In this document: positions 11,862 to 23,889 of the stretch, piece by piece
How positions within the stretch are numbered: the stretch's first letter is position 1
How the letters are laid out: each line of letters opens with the position of its first letter
Assembly (NCBI GenBank): GCA_009760885.1
Contig: CM019704.1
Span: forward strand, 12,422,303 to 12,486,302
Source: Achatina immaculata
Taxonomy: Eukaryota; Mollusca; Gastropoda; Stylommatophora; Achatinidae
Reading direction: 5' to 3'
Length of the DNA stretch: 64,000 nucleotides
The notes under the pieces: model-generated
Database searches by the model: none
Seen by the model: only the letters and a program-made list of their open reading frames with translations
What the model was told of the DNA's origin: nothing
Translations under genes and position numbers: made by a program

Positions 11862-11886
11862 TGTTAAGAACACACTTATCTTAACA
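11862..11886 (+). other. Conserved stem-loop in the LINE-E 5' leader
   Basis: TGTTAAGA and TCTTAACA form an eight-base stem around a nine-base loop, 16 bases from the element 5' end. The same stem and loop length recur in the other LINE-E (54116-54092 on the minus strand). Confidence 0.6.
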
Positions 11887-14280
11887 TAGTCTCTGTGCAA
11901 TAGAGAACATCAGATCTGATTGCTTAAAAAACTCTGATCTACACCTGTAGCCCAGAAACATGTAGCAACCAACACTATTTGTTATTGTTATAAAATATAA
12001 TGTCACCCTCTTATAAGGCAGAATTTTTAAGGAACAGAACTTTCTGTAACAGAAAGAGGGAACATAGAACTGAGAAATCTGCTAGTAGCCTCTTGTTTAT
12101 TATAGGAGTGTCAGATAACTCAGACAAAATTCTATGTACACTAAGAAAACCCACTTGCCTGTGGGAAAAATGACAAGCACAAATACCCCTCATAGGATGG
12201 AAGGCCCTCCAGCTTTTGATGTTGCACACAGTCAGTAGGTGGAGCTGAGATTTTGGCCTGGGACTGTGCTGGGCTGTTCGGGATGGTGGATGGATGGGGA
12301 CACAGAGATTGTCTGCAGGGATGAGGAAAGTCTAGTGGAAATCGAGTCCAGGATGTTACAAGCTTATAGGTCTCAACAACAGTGGCTATCAGAATGAGGC
12401 AAACAAAGCAACCAGCAGACTATAGGACATCATTGAAGCACCATCAGATCCCTCATCTCAAAGTCAGAGTGTCTCTGTGAAACTGTCTCAAAGCCGTCGG
12501 AAGGGCTGGTGTTGCACTCAGAGCCTGATCTCAGCTTCTCACTGGAAAGGCCTCCTGGGTATAAAAGAAAGACTTAGGACAAAAACCCCAATATGAAAAT
12601 GTCAGAAACAAAAAGAAAACCATACGAGCCCAAATGTCGCCTCTCAAAAGGTCAGCGCCAGGTGGTTCACCCCCCAGCTACCATGAGCGAAAAATCAGTT
12701 GGCGGGGAGGGGGCACACTAAACATTCTTCAAATCAACATTTCTGGACTTAGGCCAAAGGCCTCAGAATTAAGCAGACAGCTGAAAAAGTCTACATCCAT
12801 ATTGCGATCATACAAGAAAAAGAAACCCTTCTAAATGGAAAAGATCACTCGGTGCCTGGATACACCATGTACAAATGTGAATGTGGTAAATGCAGGGGTA
12901 TCGCCACACTCTTGAGAAATGACATCCAAGGAGAAGTTAAAAACAAAAAGTGTAATGAGAATGATATCCAAGAGATAACAGTATGGCATGATGGACTGCT
13001 GTACACTCCGTATAATGTTTATTGTCCCCCCAGATTCTAAAAGTCAAATCAACATACACGGCACAGACATGCAGAAAACTATCATTGCAGGAGATTTTAA
13101 TGCACATCTACCATCACTAGGATACAAAGACTGAAACCCTATGGGAAACAACACTGAAGAGCTATGCAACACCAACAACATGATAATACTGCAAGACTCC
13201 TCCTCCCCACCAACATTCCTCCACAGAGCCACTGGATGCACATACCGACTCGACCTCAGCATTGTCTCAAAAGATTGTACTCTGAGAGTGCTTGATGACA
13301 TAGGAAATGACCATCACCCTATCTTCTACACATTTCTCACACACGAAACCAAAGACCACACAAAGCCCCTCACTGGAATGATAAAAAAGCAGATTGGGAA
13401 AATTCAGAACACAAACAGATGAAAACCTGTCAAAATTAAATGACATCACAAACATTGACACACTCTACACCAACATAACCCAAGCCATACTTGGAATAGC
13501 CTACAAAACAATCCTCCGAGGATGCAGAAAGAAATATAGCCCCTTCTAGATAAAATTTCTGGAAGACTTAGTCAAAAAAAGAAGAGCAGCCAGGAAGAAC
13601 GCAAAGAAAAACCCTACTCAAGAAAACAGAATAGAGTACAATAAACTAACCGCAAAGGTAAGACCCGAAACTAAAAAAGCGAAGAAAGAGAAGTGGTTAA
13701 GAACATGCAGCAATCTCAGCCTCAGAACTGAAGGCAAGAAAGCTTGGAAATTCTTAGATAACATGTCAGGAAGAAACAAACAAACCAACCCTAAACCAGT
13801 TTGAATCTCTGGTCGAGTCCTCTCAAGTGACTCAGACAAAGCCAGTACTTTTAACAAATTCTTTGCTGCCACCAACAATTCCTCCAACAGGAAAGTACTT
13901 GACAAGGCTCTGGGAAAAATTCTGAGAATTAAAGAGAAATATAGCTTGTCAAACATTCCACTTTTTGAGGAAACTATCTTCCATTAACTCCAGAGTGCTA
14001 TGAGTAAGCTACAGCTAAGAAAAGCACCAGGACCAGACAGAATATCAAATGAAATGATCCTGTATCTGGGCCCTATTGCTCAACTTCATTAACAAGACCT
14101 GGCAAAGTGGAGTACTACCAAAATCTTGGAAGTCAGCCATAGTTAGACCTACCCTGAGAAAAGGAAAGCCAGGATTACCTAAAAAGCTTTAGACCAATTT
14201 CACTGACTTCCAGCATTGGTAAGCTAGCAGAACAAATGCTTAACAATAGGCTGTACTGGTGGTTGAAATCCTTGGGGTTC

Positions 14281-16124
14281 CTCAATAACTTTCAGGCAGG
14301 CTTCCGCATAGGATCAAGAACTGAAGACCAGCTATTTCTCCTCACTCAAAGTGTAAAAGACAGTTTTTTTACACAAGAGAAACTCTGTGGCTGTCTTTGT
14401 AGACTTCCAGCAGGCATATGACAGGGTCTGGCAAAAAAGGCCTAGTGTTAAAGATGCAAAACATGGGCATACATGGAAAAATGTATCAATGGGTTAAAAA
14501 CTACCTGAGTAACAGGACCATACAAACTCAGGTCAGTAACAGATTGTCAAACAAATGCACCCTGGAGGAAGGTCTGCTCTTAGCTGCACCTTGTTCCTAA
14601 TCTTTATAAATGACCTCCTCGGCCTGTTGAACACCCACATATCATATGGACTAGTGGAACAGACCTGCAGCTGGCTGCTGAGAGACTTAATAGCCCTCCT
14701 CACTGTATCAGTCTATTGCAAGTTCTGGAAGTTGAAGATCAATGTTAGTAAAACTACATATACAATCTTCACTCTTAGCAACAAACTAGCAAAGAGACTG
14801 AACTGAAAATAACTTTGATGGTGCTCAAATCATGAAAGAAAAAAAATCCTACATACCTTGGTGTGAAACTAGACAGAAAATTGAGTTTTAAAGAGTTCAT
14901 GGATGGACTAGCAGAAAAAGCATCCAAAAGACTAAACTTACTCAAGTGACTTGCAAGTACATCCTAGGGAGCTGACAAAGCAACACTCAGACAATTGTAC
15001 ACAAGATATGTTAGATCTATAACAGATTACAATCTCCCCCTACAGGTCACAGCATCAAAGAGCTCTCATACACAAGTAGACAGACTCCAGAACCAAGCCA
15101 TTCATTTAATTTGTGGGGCAATGAGATCAACACCCACAGCTGCACGTGAAACTGATGCAGACATATAGCCATTAGATATAAGACCAAAAAGTCAACCATT
15201 GAGGCAGTAGAAAGATATAACTTGCCCCCAGACCATCCTAACAGAAAGTGGTTGATAAATGGAAGCATAATAATAGACTGAACTGAAAACTCTTGTGCAC
15301 ATAGCAGAACAGTTAAACATAAGACACAAACTCCCTGAAGACAGAGAAGAACTTGCAGAAGTACCAGACACCCCACCAAACACAAACTACATACTCCCTC
15401 AAACTAACACCAGTCTCAAGAGCAAATTAGTGAACAAATCATCAGATCCCAACACCCTAATGCTGTGTGCACTGGAGACCATAGAATCCTACCCCAAGGA
15501 CTGGATCCATGCATACACTGATGGGTCAGCATTCAAGGGAACAGACAATGATATGGGGTACTCGATTATGTTTCCAGACAAGACAACAAACCACATTTCT
15601 GCTCCTTGTGGATCTCACTGCTCCAGTTATGATGCAGAGATGCAGGCAATATTAGCAACCCTGGCAGCCACCACCACCAAATACAAAAACAGCGCCTCCC
15701 ACCCAAAAAACTTTGTTATTTTCTCAGACTCCCAGTCTGCTTTCCATGCCCTTGAAAACTGGATACCATCAGCTGATCACATTACAACTGACATACTCAG
15801 TGCAATAAACCAACTCGCCTCCTATGACATCAAGACCACCCTACAGTGGATATGAGGGCACATAGATATCAGAGGAAATGAACATGCTGACAGACTGCCA
15901 AAGAGTGGACCCACCATGTCACAGTCCCACATCTCCACCAACATGAGAACAGCTAAAAACATTATACACAGCTGCAAGCAGCAGTGGATTGACAGCTGGG
16001 CCAGTAATCCAACTGGAAGATCCCTATATACACACCTGCCAAAGCCTAACACCAGAGACCACATCAACAGCTTATGTCGCAGAGACAATGCACAATTTTC
16101 AGGTTGAGAGCAGGACACGTCACC
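14281..16124. repeat. 1.84 kb tandem duplication inside LINE-E, first copy
   Basis: This block (RT middle through RNase H) is followed at once by a second copy at 16125-17971. By eye the two differ by three inserted bases and very few substitutions. The breakpoint lies in CCTCAATAA, which occurs naturally both at 14280 and at the end of the unit (17971). Confidence 0.95.
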
Positions 16125-17971
16125 CTCAATAACTTTCAGGCAGGCTTCCGCATAGGATCAAGAACTGAAGACCAGCTATTTCTCCTCACTCAAAGTGTAA
16201 AAGACAGTTTTTTTACACAAGAGAAACTCTGTGGCTGTCTTTGTAGACTTCCAGCAGGCATATGACAGGGTCTGGCAAAAAAGGCCTAGTGTTAAAGATG
16301 CAAAACATGGGCATACATGGAAAAATGTATCAATGGGTTAAAAACTACCTGAGTAACAGGACCATACAAACTCAGGTCAGTAACAGATTGTCAAACAAAT
16401 GCACCCTGGAGGAAGGTCTGCTCTTAGCTGCACCTTGTTCCTAATCTTTATAAATGACCTCCTCGGCCTGTTGAACACCCACATATCATATGGACTAGTG
16501 GAACAGACCTGCAGCTGGCTGCTGAGAGACTTAATACAGCCCTCCTCACTGTATCAGTCTATTGCAAGTTCTGGAAGTTGAAGATCAATGTTAGTAAAAC
16601 AACATATACAATCTTCACTCTTAGCAACAAACTAGCAAAGAGACTGAACTGAAAATAACTTTGATGGTGCTCAAATCATGAAAGAAAAAAAATCCTACAT
16701 ACCTTGGTGTGAAACTAGACAGAAAATTGAGTTTTAAAGAGTTCATGGATGGACTAGCAGAAAAAGCATCCAAAAGACTAAACTTACTCAAGTGACTTGC
16801 AAGTACATCCTAGGGAGCTGACAAAGCAACACTCAGACAATTGTACACAAGATATGTTAGATCTATAACAGATTACAATCTCCCCCTACAGGTCACAGCA
16901 TCAAAGAGCTCTCATACACAAGTAGACAGACTCCAGAACCAAGCCATTCATTTAATTTGTGGGGCAATGAGATCAACACCCACAGCTGCACGTGAAACTG
17001 ATGCAGACATATAGCCATTAGATATAAGACCAAAAAGTCAACCATTGAGGCAGTAGAAAGATATAACTTGCCCCCAGACCATCCTAACAGAAAGTGGTTG
17101 ATAAATGGAAGCATAATAATAGACTGAAACTGAAAACTCTTGTGCACATAGCAGAACAGTTAAACATAAGACACAAACTCCCTGAAGACAGAGAAGAACT
17201 TGCAGAAGTACCAGACACCCCACCAAACACAAACTACATACTCCCTCAAACTAACACCAGTCTCAAGAGCAAATTAGTGAACAAATCATCAGATCCCAAC
17301 ACCCTAATGCTGTGTGCACTGGAGACCATAGAATCCTACCCCAAGGACTGGATCCATGCATACACTGATGGGTCAGCATTCAAGGGAACAGACAATGATA
17401 TGGGGTACTCGATTATGTTTCCAGACAAGACAACAAACCACATTTCTGCTCCTTGTGGATCTCACTGCTCCAGTTATGATGCAGAGATGCAGGCAATATT
17501 AGCAACCCTGGCAGCCACCACCACCAAATACAAAAACAGCGCCTCCCACCCAAAAAACTTTGTTATTTTCTCAGACTCCCAGTCTGCTTTCCATGCCCTT
17601 GAAAACTGGATACCATCAGCTGATCACATTACAACTGACATACTCAGTGCAATAAACCAACTCGCCTCCTATGACATCAAGACCACCCTACAGTGGATAT
17701 GAGGGCACATAGATATCAGAGGAAATGAACATGCTGACAGACTGCCAAAGAGTGGACCCACCATGTCACAGTCCCACATCTCCACCAACATGAGAACAGC
17801 TAAAAACATTATACACAGCTGCAAGCAGCAGTGGATTGACAGCTGGGCCAGTAATCCAACTGGAAGATCCCTATATACACACCTGCCAAAGCCTAACACC
17901 AGAGACCACATCAACAGCTTATGTCGCAGAGACAATGCACAATTTTCAGGTTGAGAGCAGGACACGTCACC
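16125..17971. repeat. 1.84 kb tandem duplication inside LINE-E, second copy
   Basis: Near-identical repeat of 14281-16124, including the same stops and the same RNase H fragment (17094-17702). Because both copies share the same inactivating changes, the duplication happened after the element died. Confidence 0.95.
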
Positions 17972-18243
17972 CTCAATAAGCACTTACACAGAGTGACCGC
18001 TGACCACACACCATACTGCATGCACTGCAGTAGTCAAGAAGAAGAAACTTAAACACCATCTGCTGAACTGTAGAGCATTGAAGGACCTTTGGAAGAACCT
18101 GATACCACCAAACTCCTCAGTCATCGACATTCTGTATGGAGATGTAGAACAGCTGAGAAGGACCTGTACATTTCATTATCTGGCACAAGGGAAAAAGAGT
18201 GAAAACTTGTAAACCCAGGAATCAGAAAAGTCAAAGCCAGAGT

Positions 18244-18925
18244 CCACCAGCATACATGTACCACTGTCACTGTATTGTATTACTGTAATATTCCACCAGC
18301 ATACATGTACCCCTACCACTGTCACTGTATTGTATTACTGTAATATTCCACCAGCATACATGTACCCCTACCACTGTCACTGTATTGTATTACTGTAATA
18401 TTCCACCAGCATACATGTACCACTACCACTGTCACTGTATTGTATTACTGTAATATTCCACCAGCATACATGTACCCCTACCACTGTCACTGTATTGTAT
18501 TACTGTAATATTCCACCAGCATACATGTACCCCTACCACTGTCACTGTATTGTATTACTGTAATATTCCACCAGCATACATGTACCACTACCACTGTCAC
18601 TGTATTGTATTACTGTAATATTCCACCAGCATACATGTACCACTACCACTGTATATTGTATTACTGTAATATTCCACCAGCATACATGTACCACTACCAC
18701 TGTCACTGTATATTGTATTACTGTAATATTCCACCAGCATACATGTACCACTGCCACTGTATATTGTATTACTGTAATATTCCACCAGCATACATGTACC
18801 ACTACCACTGTATATTGTATTACTGTAATATTCCACCAGCATACATGTACCACTACCACTGTCACTGTATTGTATTACTGTAATATTCCACCAGCATATA
18901 TGTACCCCCACCACTCACTATATTG
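18244..18925. repeat. 55-bp minisatellite, about 12 units
   Basis: Units read CCACCAGCATACATGTACCC...ACTGTCACTGTATTG...TACTGTAATATT. Some units lack CAC, giving 49-52 bp. It ends about 45 bp before the terminal kish-B exon, so it sits immediately upstream of that exon's splice acceptor. Confidence 0.93.
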
Positions 18926-18969
18926 TAGTACTGTAATATTTGTTTTAACGGTCTATCTTTCTGTCACAG

Positions 18970-19052
18970 CTTCTGTGATTGGTACACGTCTTCACATTGC
19001 AGTGGCCTTAATCTGTAGTTTGATGGCATTTTATATCATGATACTCAAGTGA
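18970..19052 (+). CDS. TMEM167B: kish-B (TMEM167B) homologue, terminal coding exon
   Basis: The acceptor is a pyrimidine-rich tract ending CTGTCACAG at 18969. With the single base carried over from the exon at 4022-4153 it restores an Ala codon and then encodes SVIGTRLHIAVALIC, SLMAFYIMILK and a TGA stop. Vertebrate TMEM167B ends in the same way (VIGTRLH, a transmembrane helix, MAFY, a short tail ending in Lys). The phases of the two exons fit exactly, which is strong evidence for one gene. The second membrane helix lies at about residues 52-70 of a protein expected to be about 74 residues long. Confidence 0.93.
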
Positions 19053-19590
19053 TAACAAGGTAACAGAATGTATGAGCTTTGTTTTCAACACTTGGCTCAT
19101 CTACACTGGGAACAACAGCAACAGAAATTTGTCAGAACAAGTGGGCTGTGGTGAAAACTGTTTAATGTTTATTTTGGTAGATTATTGCTGTGCATACTTT
19201 GTATATGTTGAGTATTTTCCTGTTGTTTACTGATCTATGCACATTTGTTTGACTTGGATTTTACTGAAACAACAAGCATGATGATTTGCAAGCTGGTACT
19301 GTACATATGTAAATGGTGACGTTGATGTCAGGATGTGGCTGCCAGAAAAGAAGTAAAAGAGGAAAAAAAAACTGATAGATTATAAAAGTTTTAACAGTAT
19401 ATGATTTAAATGGTTTCTCACCTGTGACTGGTTTGTGTTTGTGAGAAACTGGTTTTTATATGTATGACTGGCTGGTTTTTATGTGTATGACTGGTTTGTG
19501 TGTGTGAAGAAGACCCTTTTTTTGTATGCAGGTAGAGCAACTTATTTCCTGACTGTAGCTTATCTTGAAGTGGTCAGCCTTCCCCTTATT
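19053..19590 (+). other. TMEM167B: Probable 3' untranslated region of kish-B
   Basis: This is unique, TG-rich sequence without transposon similarity. No canonical AATAAA is present; ATTATAAAAG at about 19379 is the nearest variant, so the polyadenylation site is uncertain. 19430-19510 contains imperfect repeats of GACTGGTTTGTG. Confidence 0.5.
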
Positions 19591-19596
19591 CTGTCA

Positions 19597-21490
19597 TACA
19601 TGTATCAGGAACAAGTACATGGCTGATCACAGCAGAGAGTGGACAGTGCATCTTCTTCTTGTATCAGAAACAAGTACATGGCTGATCACAGCAGAGAGTG
19701 GACAGTGCATCTTCTTCTTGTATCAGAAACAAGTACATGACTGATCACAACAGAGAGTGGACAGTGCATCTTCTTCTTGTATCAGAAACAAGTACATGGC
19801 TGATCACAACAGAGAGTGGACAGTGCATCTTCTTGTTGTATCAGAAACAAGTACATGACTGATCACAACAGAGAGTGGACAGTGCATCTTCTTCTTGTAT
19901 CAGAAACAAGTACATGGCTGATCACAACAGAGAGTGGACAGTGCATCTTCTTGTTGTATCAGAAACAAGTACATGACTGATCACAACAGAGAGTGGACAG
20001 TGCATCTTCTTGTTGTATCAGAAACAAGTACATGGCTGATCACAACAGAGAGTGGACAGTGCATCTTCTTGTTGTATCAGAAACAAGTACATGGCTGATC
20101 ACAACAGAGAGTTGATAGCGAATCTTGTTGTTGTATCAGAAACAAGTACATGGCTGATCACAACAGAGAGTGGACAGTGCATCTTGTTGTTGTATCAGAA
20201 ACAAGTACATGGCTGATCACAACAGAGAGTTGATAGCGAATCTTGTTGTTGTATCAGAAACAAGTACATGGCTGATTACAGCAGACAGTGGACAGTGCAT
20301 CTTCTTCTTGTATCAGAAACAAGTACATGGCTGATCACAACAGAGAGTGGACAGTGCATCTTCTTGTTGTATCAGAAACAAGTACATGACTGATCACAAC
20401 AGAGAGTGGACAGTGCATCTTCTTGTTGTATCAGAAACAAGTACATGGCTGATCACAACAGAGAGTGGACAGTGCATCTTCTTGTTGTATCAGAAACAAG
20501 TACATGGCTGATCACAACAGAGAGTTGATAGCGAATCTTGTTGTTGTATCAGAAACAAGTACATGGCTGATCACAACAGAGAGTGGACAGTGCATCTTGT
20601 TGTTGTATCAGAAACAAGTACATGGCTGATCACAACAGAGAGTTGATAGCGAATCTTGTTGTTGTATCAGAAACAAGTACATGGCTGATTACAGCAGACA
20701 GTGGACAGTGCATCTTGTTGTATCAGGAACAAGTACATGGCTGATCACAGCAGAGAGTGGACAGTGCATCTTCTTGTTGTATCAGGAACAAGTACATGGC
20801 TGATCACAACAGAGATTGGATAGTGAATCTAGCTGTTGTATCAGAAACAAGTACATGGCTGATCACAGCAGAGAGTGGATAGTGAATCTTGTTGTTGTAT
20901 CAGAAACAAGTACATGGCTGATCACAGCAGAGAGTTGATAGTGAATCTTGTTGTATCAGAAACAAGTACATGTCTGATCACAACAAGAGAGTGGACAGTG
21001 CATCTTGTTGTTGTATCAGGAACAAGTACATGGCTGATCACAACAGAGATTGGATAGTGAATCTAGCTGTTGTATCAGAAACAAGTACATGGCTGATCAC
21101 AGCAGAGAGTGGATAGTGAATCTTCTTCTTGTATCAGAAACAAGTACATGGCTGATCACAGCAGAGAGTTGATAGTGAGTCTTGTTATTGTATCAGAAAC
21201 AAGTACATGGCTGATCACAGCAGAGAGTTGATAGTGAGTCTTGTTGTTGTATCAGAAACAAGTACATGGCTGATCACAGCAGAGAGTTGATAGTGAGTCT
21301 TGTTATTGTATCAGAAACAAATACATGGCTGATCACAGCAGAGAGTTGATAGTGAGTCTTGTTGTTGTATCAGAAACAAGTACATGGCTGATCACAGCAG
21401 AGAGTTTATAGTGAATCTTGTTGTATCAGAAACAAATACATGGCTGATCACAGCAGAGAGTGGACAGTGAATCTTCTTGTTGTGTTATGG
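19597..21490. repeat. About 60-bp minisatellite, about 32 units, with higher-order structure
   Basis: Units read GTATCAGAAACAAGTACATG, GCTGATCACAACAGAGAGTG, GACAGTGCATCTTCTTGTT, with variants (GTTGATAGCGAATC, GATTGGATAGTGAATC) that recur in a fixed order. A run of variants at 20101-20310 reappears at 20522-20725. 21491-21717, beyond it, holds nothing I recognise. Confidence 0.93.
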
Positions 21491-21717
21491 GTTTGAAACA
21501 AACATATGTTAAAGTTAAATTTTGACTGAATATTGTAATCAGTAGACAAGGATTATAACTTTCTGACAAATGTTTCAGTCAGGCCAGCTTGTAAGTCTCT
21601 ATAGAATGAGTTTTCTACACAACGGCAACCATTTCCACTAAGATAATCTTGAAATTCTGCATATTTCCAAATGTGTAACAGTCGCAGATGAGGATATAGG
21701 ACAGTAGGGGACATTTA

Positions 21718-22105
21718 GACATCCTGGCTAAAGTAATACTATTCCTGGAACAAGTCCTTAGACATCCTGGCTAAAGTAATATGATTCCTGGAACAAGTCC
21801 TTAGACATCCTGGCTAAAGTAATATGATTCCTGGAACAAGTCCTTAGACATCCTGGCTAAAGTAATATGATTCCTGGAACAAGTCCTTAGACATCCTGGC
21901 TAAAGTAATATGATTCCTGGAACAAGTCCTTAGACATCCTGGCTAAAGTAATATGATTCCTGGAACAAGTCCTTAGACATCCTGGCTAAAGTAATATGAT
22001 TCCTGGAACAAGTCCTTAGACATCCTGGCTAAAGTAATATGATTCCTGGAACAACTCCTTAGACATCCTGGCTAAAGTAATATGATTCCTGGAACAACTC
22101 CTTAA
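21718..22105. repeat. 43-bp minisatellite, nine units
   Basis: Units read AGACATCCTGGCTAAAGTAA, TATGATTCCTGGAACAAGTCCTT, nearly identical. 22106-22330 is unique AT-rich sequence with no recognisable feature. Confidence 0.93.
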
Positions 22106-22330
22106 AATACAAGCTGTCCTGTACTGTATGAGACAGCTAATCACACTGGTGTGGAAATTGCTTGCTGAATTTTTTTTGTACATAACTTGGGGAAGAAAAA
22201 TGTCAAGCAATTTATTTTGTTTTGGATTTCTTTCTTTGTCATTTTGTGGTTGTTTTAATAAGTATAAATAATCTTGCCAAAATGATATAGTATCACTCAG
22301 TGCTGGGTTGTGATGCAGTTTTATAAAAGA

Positions 22331-22369
22331 GATGGAGATGTCTCCTGCCTACAACAATCAAGCAACATA
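22331..22369. repeat. Left remnant of the 36-bp minisatellite, target of the mariner
   Basis: GAGATGGAGATGTCT...CTACAACAATCAAGCAACATA is a diverged unit of the array that continues at 23651 on the other side of the mariner. Confidence 0.7.
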
Positions 22370-23648
22370 TGAGGGGTGATTGATAAGCTCTTGACATAAG
22401 ATACAAATACCTGAAACACACAGTTGATATTAGGTGCATTTGTAGATCAGGTTAATGTAAGATTAAACACCAAGTTTCAAGAAATTAACTGCAACAAATT
22501 TGTTTACAGGCTACTGAAGTGGTAAGGGATGGCAGAAATTGAGAAAATGAATAAAATTTCTCATCGAGCAGTCATTCACTACCTCTGCATCAAGGGCGTA
22601 TCATCAAAGGAGATCCATGAGGATATGGTGGAGACTCTAGGGGAGAGTGCCCCTTCTTACAGCACAGTGAAGAAATGGGCAGCTCAATTCAAACATGGAA
22701 GGGAGAGTCTGGAAGATGATCCCTGTTCAGGAAGACCAAGAACGGCAACTACCGATGAAACCACTGGCAGATTCCATGACATGATAATGGAGGATCGACG
22801 ACTAACTGAGCGGTACATTGCTACTGAGTTGGGCATCTCCCAGGAACGTGTTCATTCCGTTATTCACAATGATCTTCAAATGACAAAGGTCTGCTCGATG
22901 AGTCCCAAAACTTCTTGGAGGTGATCACAGACGACAGCGTCTCAACATGTCAAGAGACAATCTTGGCCATTTTTCTGCAGATCCTGAAAAGTATTCAGCA
23001 ATTTGTGACTATGGATGAGACTTGGTTTCATCATTTTCAACCAGAAACCAAAGAACAGTCAAAGCAGTAGAAACATCATAGATCCCCACCTCCAAAGAAA
23101 GCAAGGGTGGTTCTGTCTGCAGGCAAAATGATGGCTTCCATCTTTTGGGATTCAGAAGGTGTGCTATTGGTAGTCATCTTCAAAAGGGCAGAAGGGTCAC
23201 TGGTGCCTATTACGTTAATCTTGTGAAGAAACTGCTGGTCAAACTGAAGGAAAAGCGTCGAGAGAAATTGATGAGTCATCTTTCATCAAAACAATACTCC
23301 AGTTCACAAGTCGGTGGTGGCAGTGGCTGCCATTCATGAATGTGGCTTCCAGCTTCTTGAACATCCTCCTTATTCCTCAGATTTGGCCCCTTTGGACTAT
23401 TACCTGTTTACCAAACTCAAAAAGCTCAGTAGTCGCAAATTTGCTTCGGATGATGACGTCATTCATAATATAGACCACTTTCTACTGGCACAAGATGCTG
23501 ACTTTTACAAAGAAGGGATCTGTATGCTCCAGGATCACAGGATTAAATGCATAAACTTGCAAGGAGACTATGTTGAGAAATAACCCAAAAAAGTTGTCCA
23601 CAAATAATCTGTTGTACTTTATGCCGAGAAATTATCAATCACCCCTCA
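22370..23648 (+). mobile_element. Mariner (Mos1-like) transposon with perfect terminal repeats, transposase inactive
   Basis: The ends TGAGGGGTGATTGATAA (22370) and TTATCAATCACCCCTCA (to 23648) are perfect inverted repeats flanked by the TA duplication. At 1279 bp the length is typical. The transposase starts at 22529 (MAEIEKMNKISHRAV) with two DNA-binding helix-turn-helix segments (GVSSKEIHEDMVETLG; SGRPRTATTDE, TERYIATELGISQERV). Frameshifts occur near 22890 and 22970, a TAG at 23068, and further shifts near 23160 and 23290. First catalytic Asp: MDETWFHHF. Second: FHQNNTPVHKS, where Asn replaces the Asp. Third: YSSDLAPLDYYLF (about 23375). It ends GDYVEK at 23583. So it is catalytically dead but still has ends a related transposase might act on. 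Confidence 0.93.
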
Positions 23649-23650
23649 TA

Positions 23651-23820
23651 GATCTACATGTCTACAATCTACAGACAAACAACAGAGATAGAGATGTCTA
23701 TAACTTACAGTCAAACAATAGAGATGGAGATGTCTACAACATACGATCAAACAACAGAGATGGAGATGTCTACAACATATGATCAAACAACAGAGATGGA
23801 GATGTCTACAACATACAATT
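23651..23820. repeat. 36-bp minisatellite, about 4.5 units
   Basis: Units read GATGTCTACAACATACGATC, AAACAACAGAGATGGA. The mariner inserted in this array: a related unit lies on its left side. Confidence 0.85.
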
Positions 23821-23889
23821 AAACATATACAAATTCTGTCATTTCCTGTGGACCTGACCACATTTGATACAATTTTTGTCTTTCTTCCT

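Larger units (their letters stand above)
11846..18243 (+). mobile_element. LINE-E copy 1, I/Nimbus-like retrotransposon with RNase H, 5'-complete but dead
   Basis: The 5' end (TCCCCTGGGAACAA) is shared with the reverse copy at 54136, so both begin at the same base. Order: 5' leader; possible gag-like start near 12294 (MGTQR); endonuclease from 12634 (ILQINISGL, later GDFNAHLPSLGY at about 13090 and NDHHP); RT from about 14010 (KAPGPDRISNEM, QAGFRIGSRTEDQ, VDFQQAYDRVW); RNase H (15495-15855; YTDGSAF, YDAEMQA, SDSQSAFHAL), with a stop before the last histidine block; and a C-terminal tail to 18210. Stops and frameshifts are numerous, and the YADD site has lost bases. A 1.84 kb piece is duplicated in tandem. 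Assignment to the I superfamily rests on the endonuclease-RT-RNase H order. Confidence 0.88.
4154..18969 (+). other. TMEM167B: 14.8 kb intron of the kish-B gene
   Basis: The intron has a GTAACT donor at 4154 and a pyrimidine-rich acceptor ending CTGTCACAG at 18969. It interrupts a GCT codon after its first base. Almost all of its length is transposable elements and minisatellites: a decayed mariner, 42/75-bp arrays, LINE-A, a DNA transposon with terminal inverted repeats, LINE-E with a tandem duplication, and a 55-bp array. The unassigned stretches (about 9600-9767 and 18926-18960) show nothing recognisable. Confidence 0.88.

Noticed and set aside
19597..22105. CRISPR-like arrays of 43- and 60-bp repeats
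   Set aside because: Repeats are contiguous with no unique spacers, no cas genes are present, and the context is eukaryotic. They are minisatellites.
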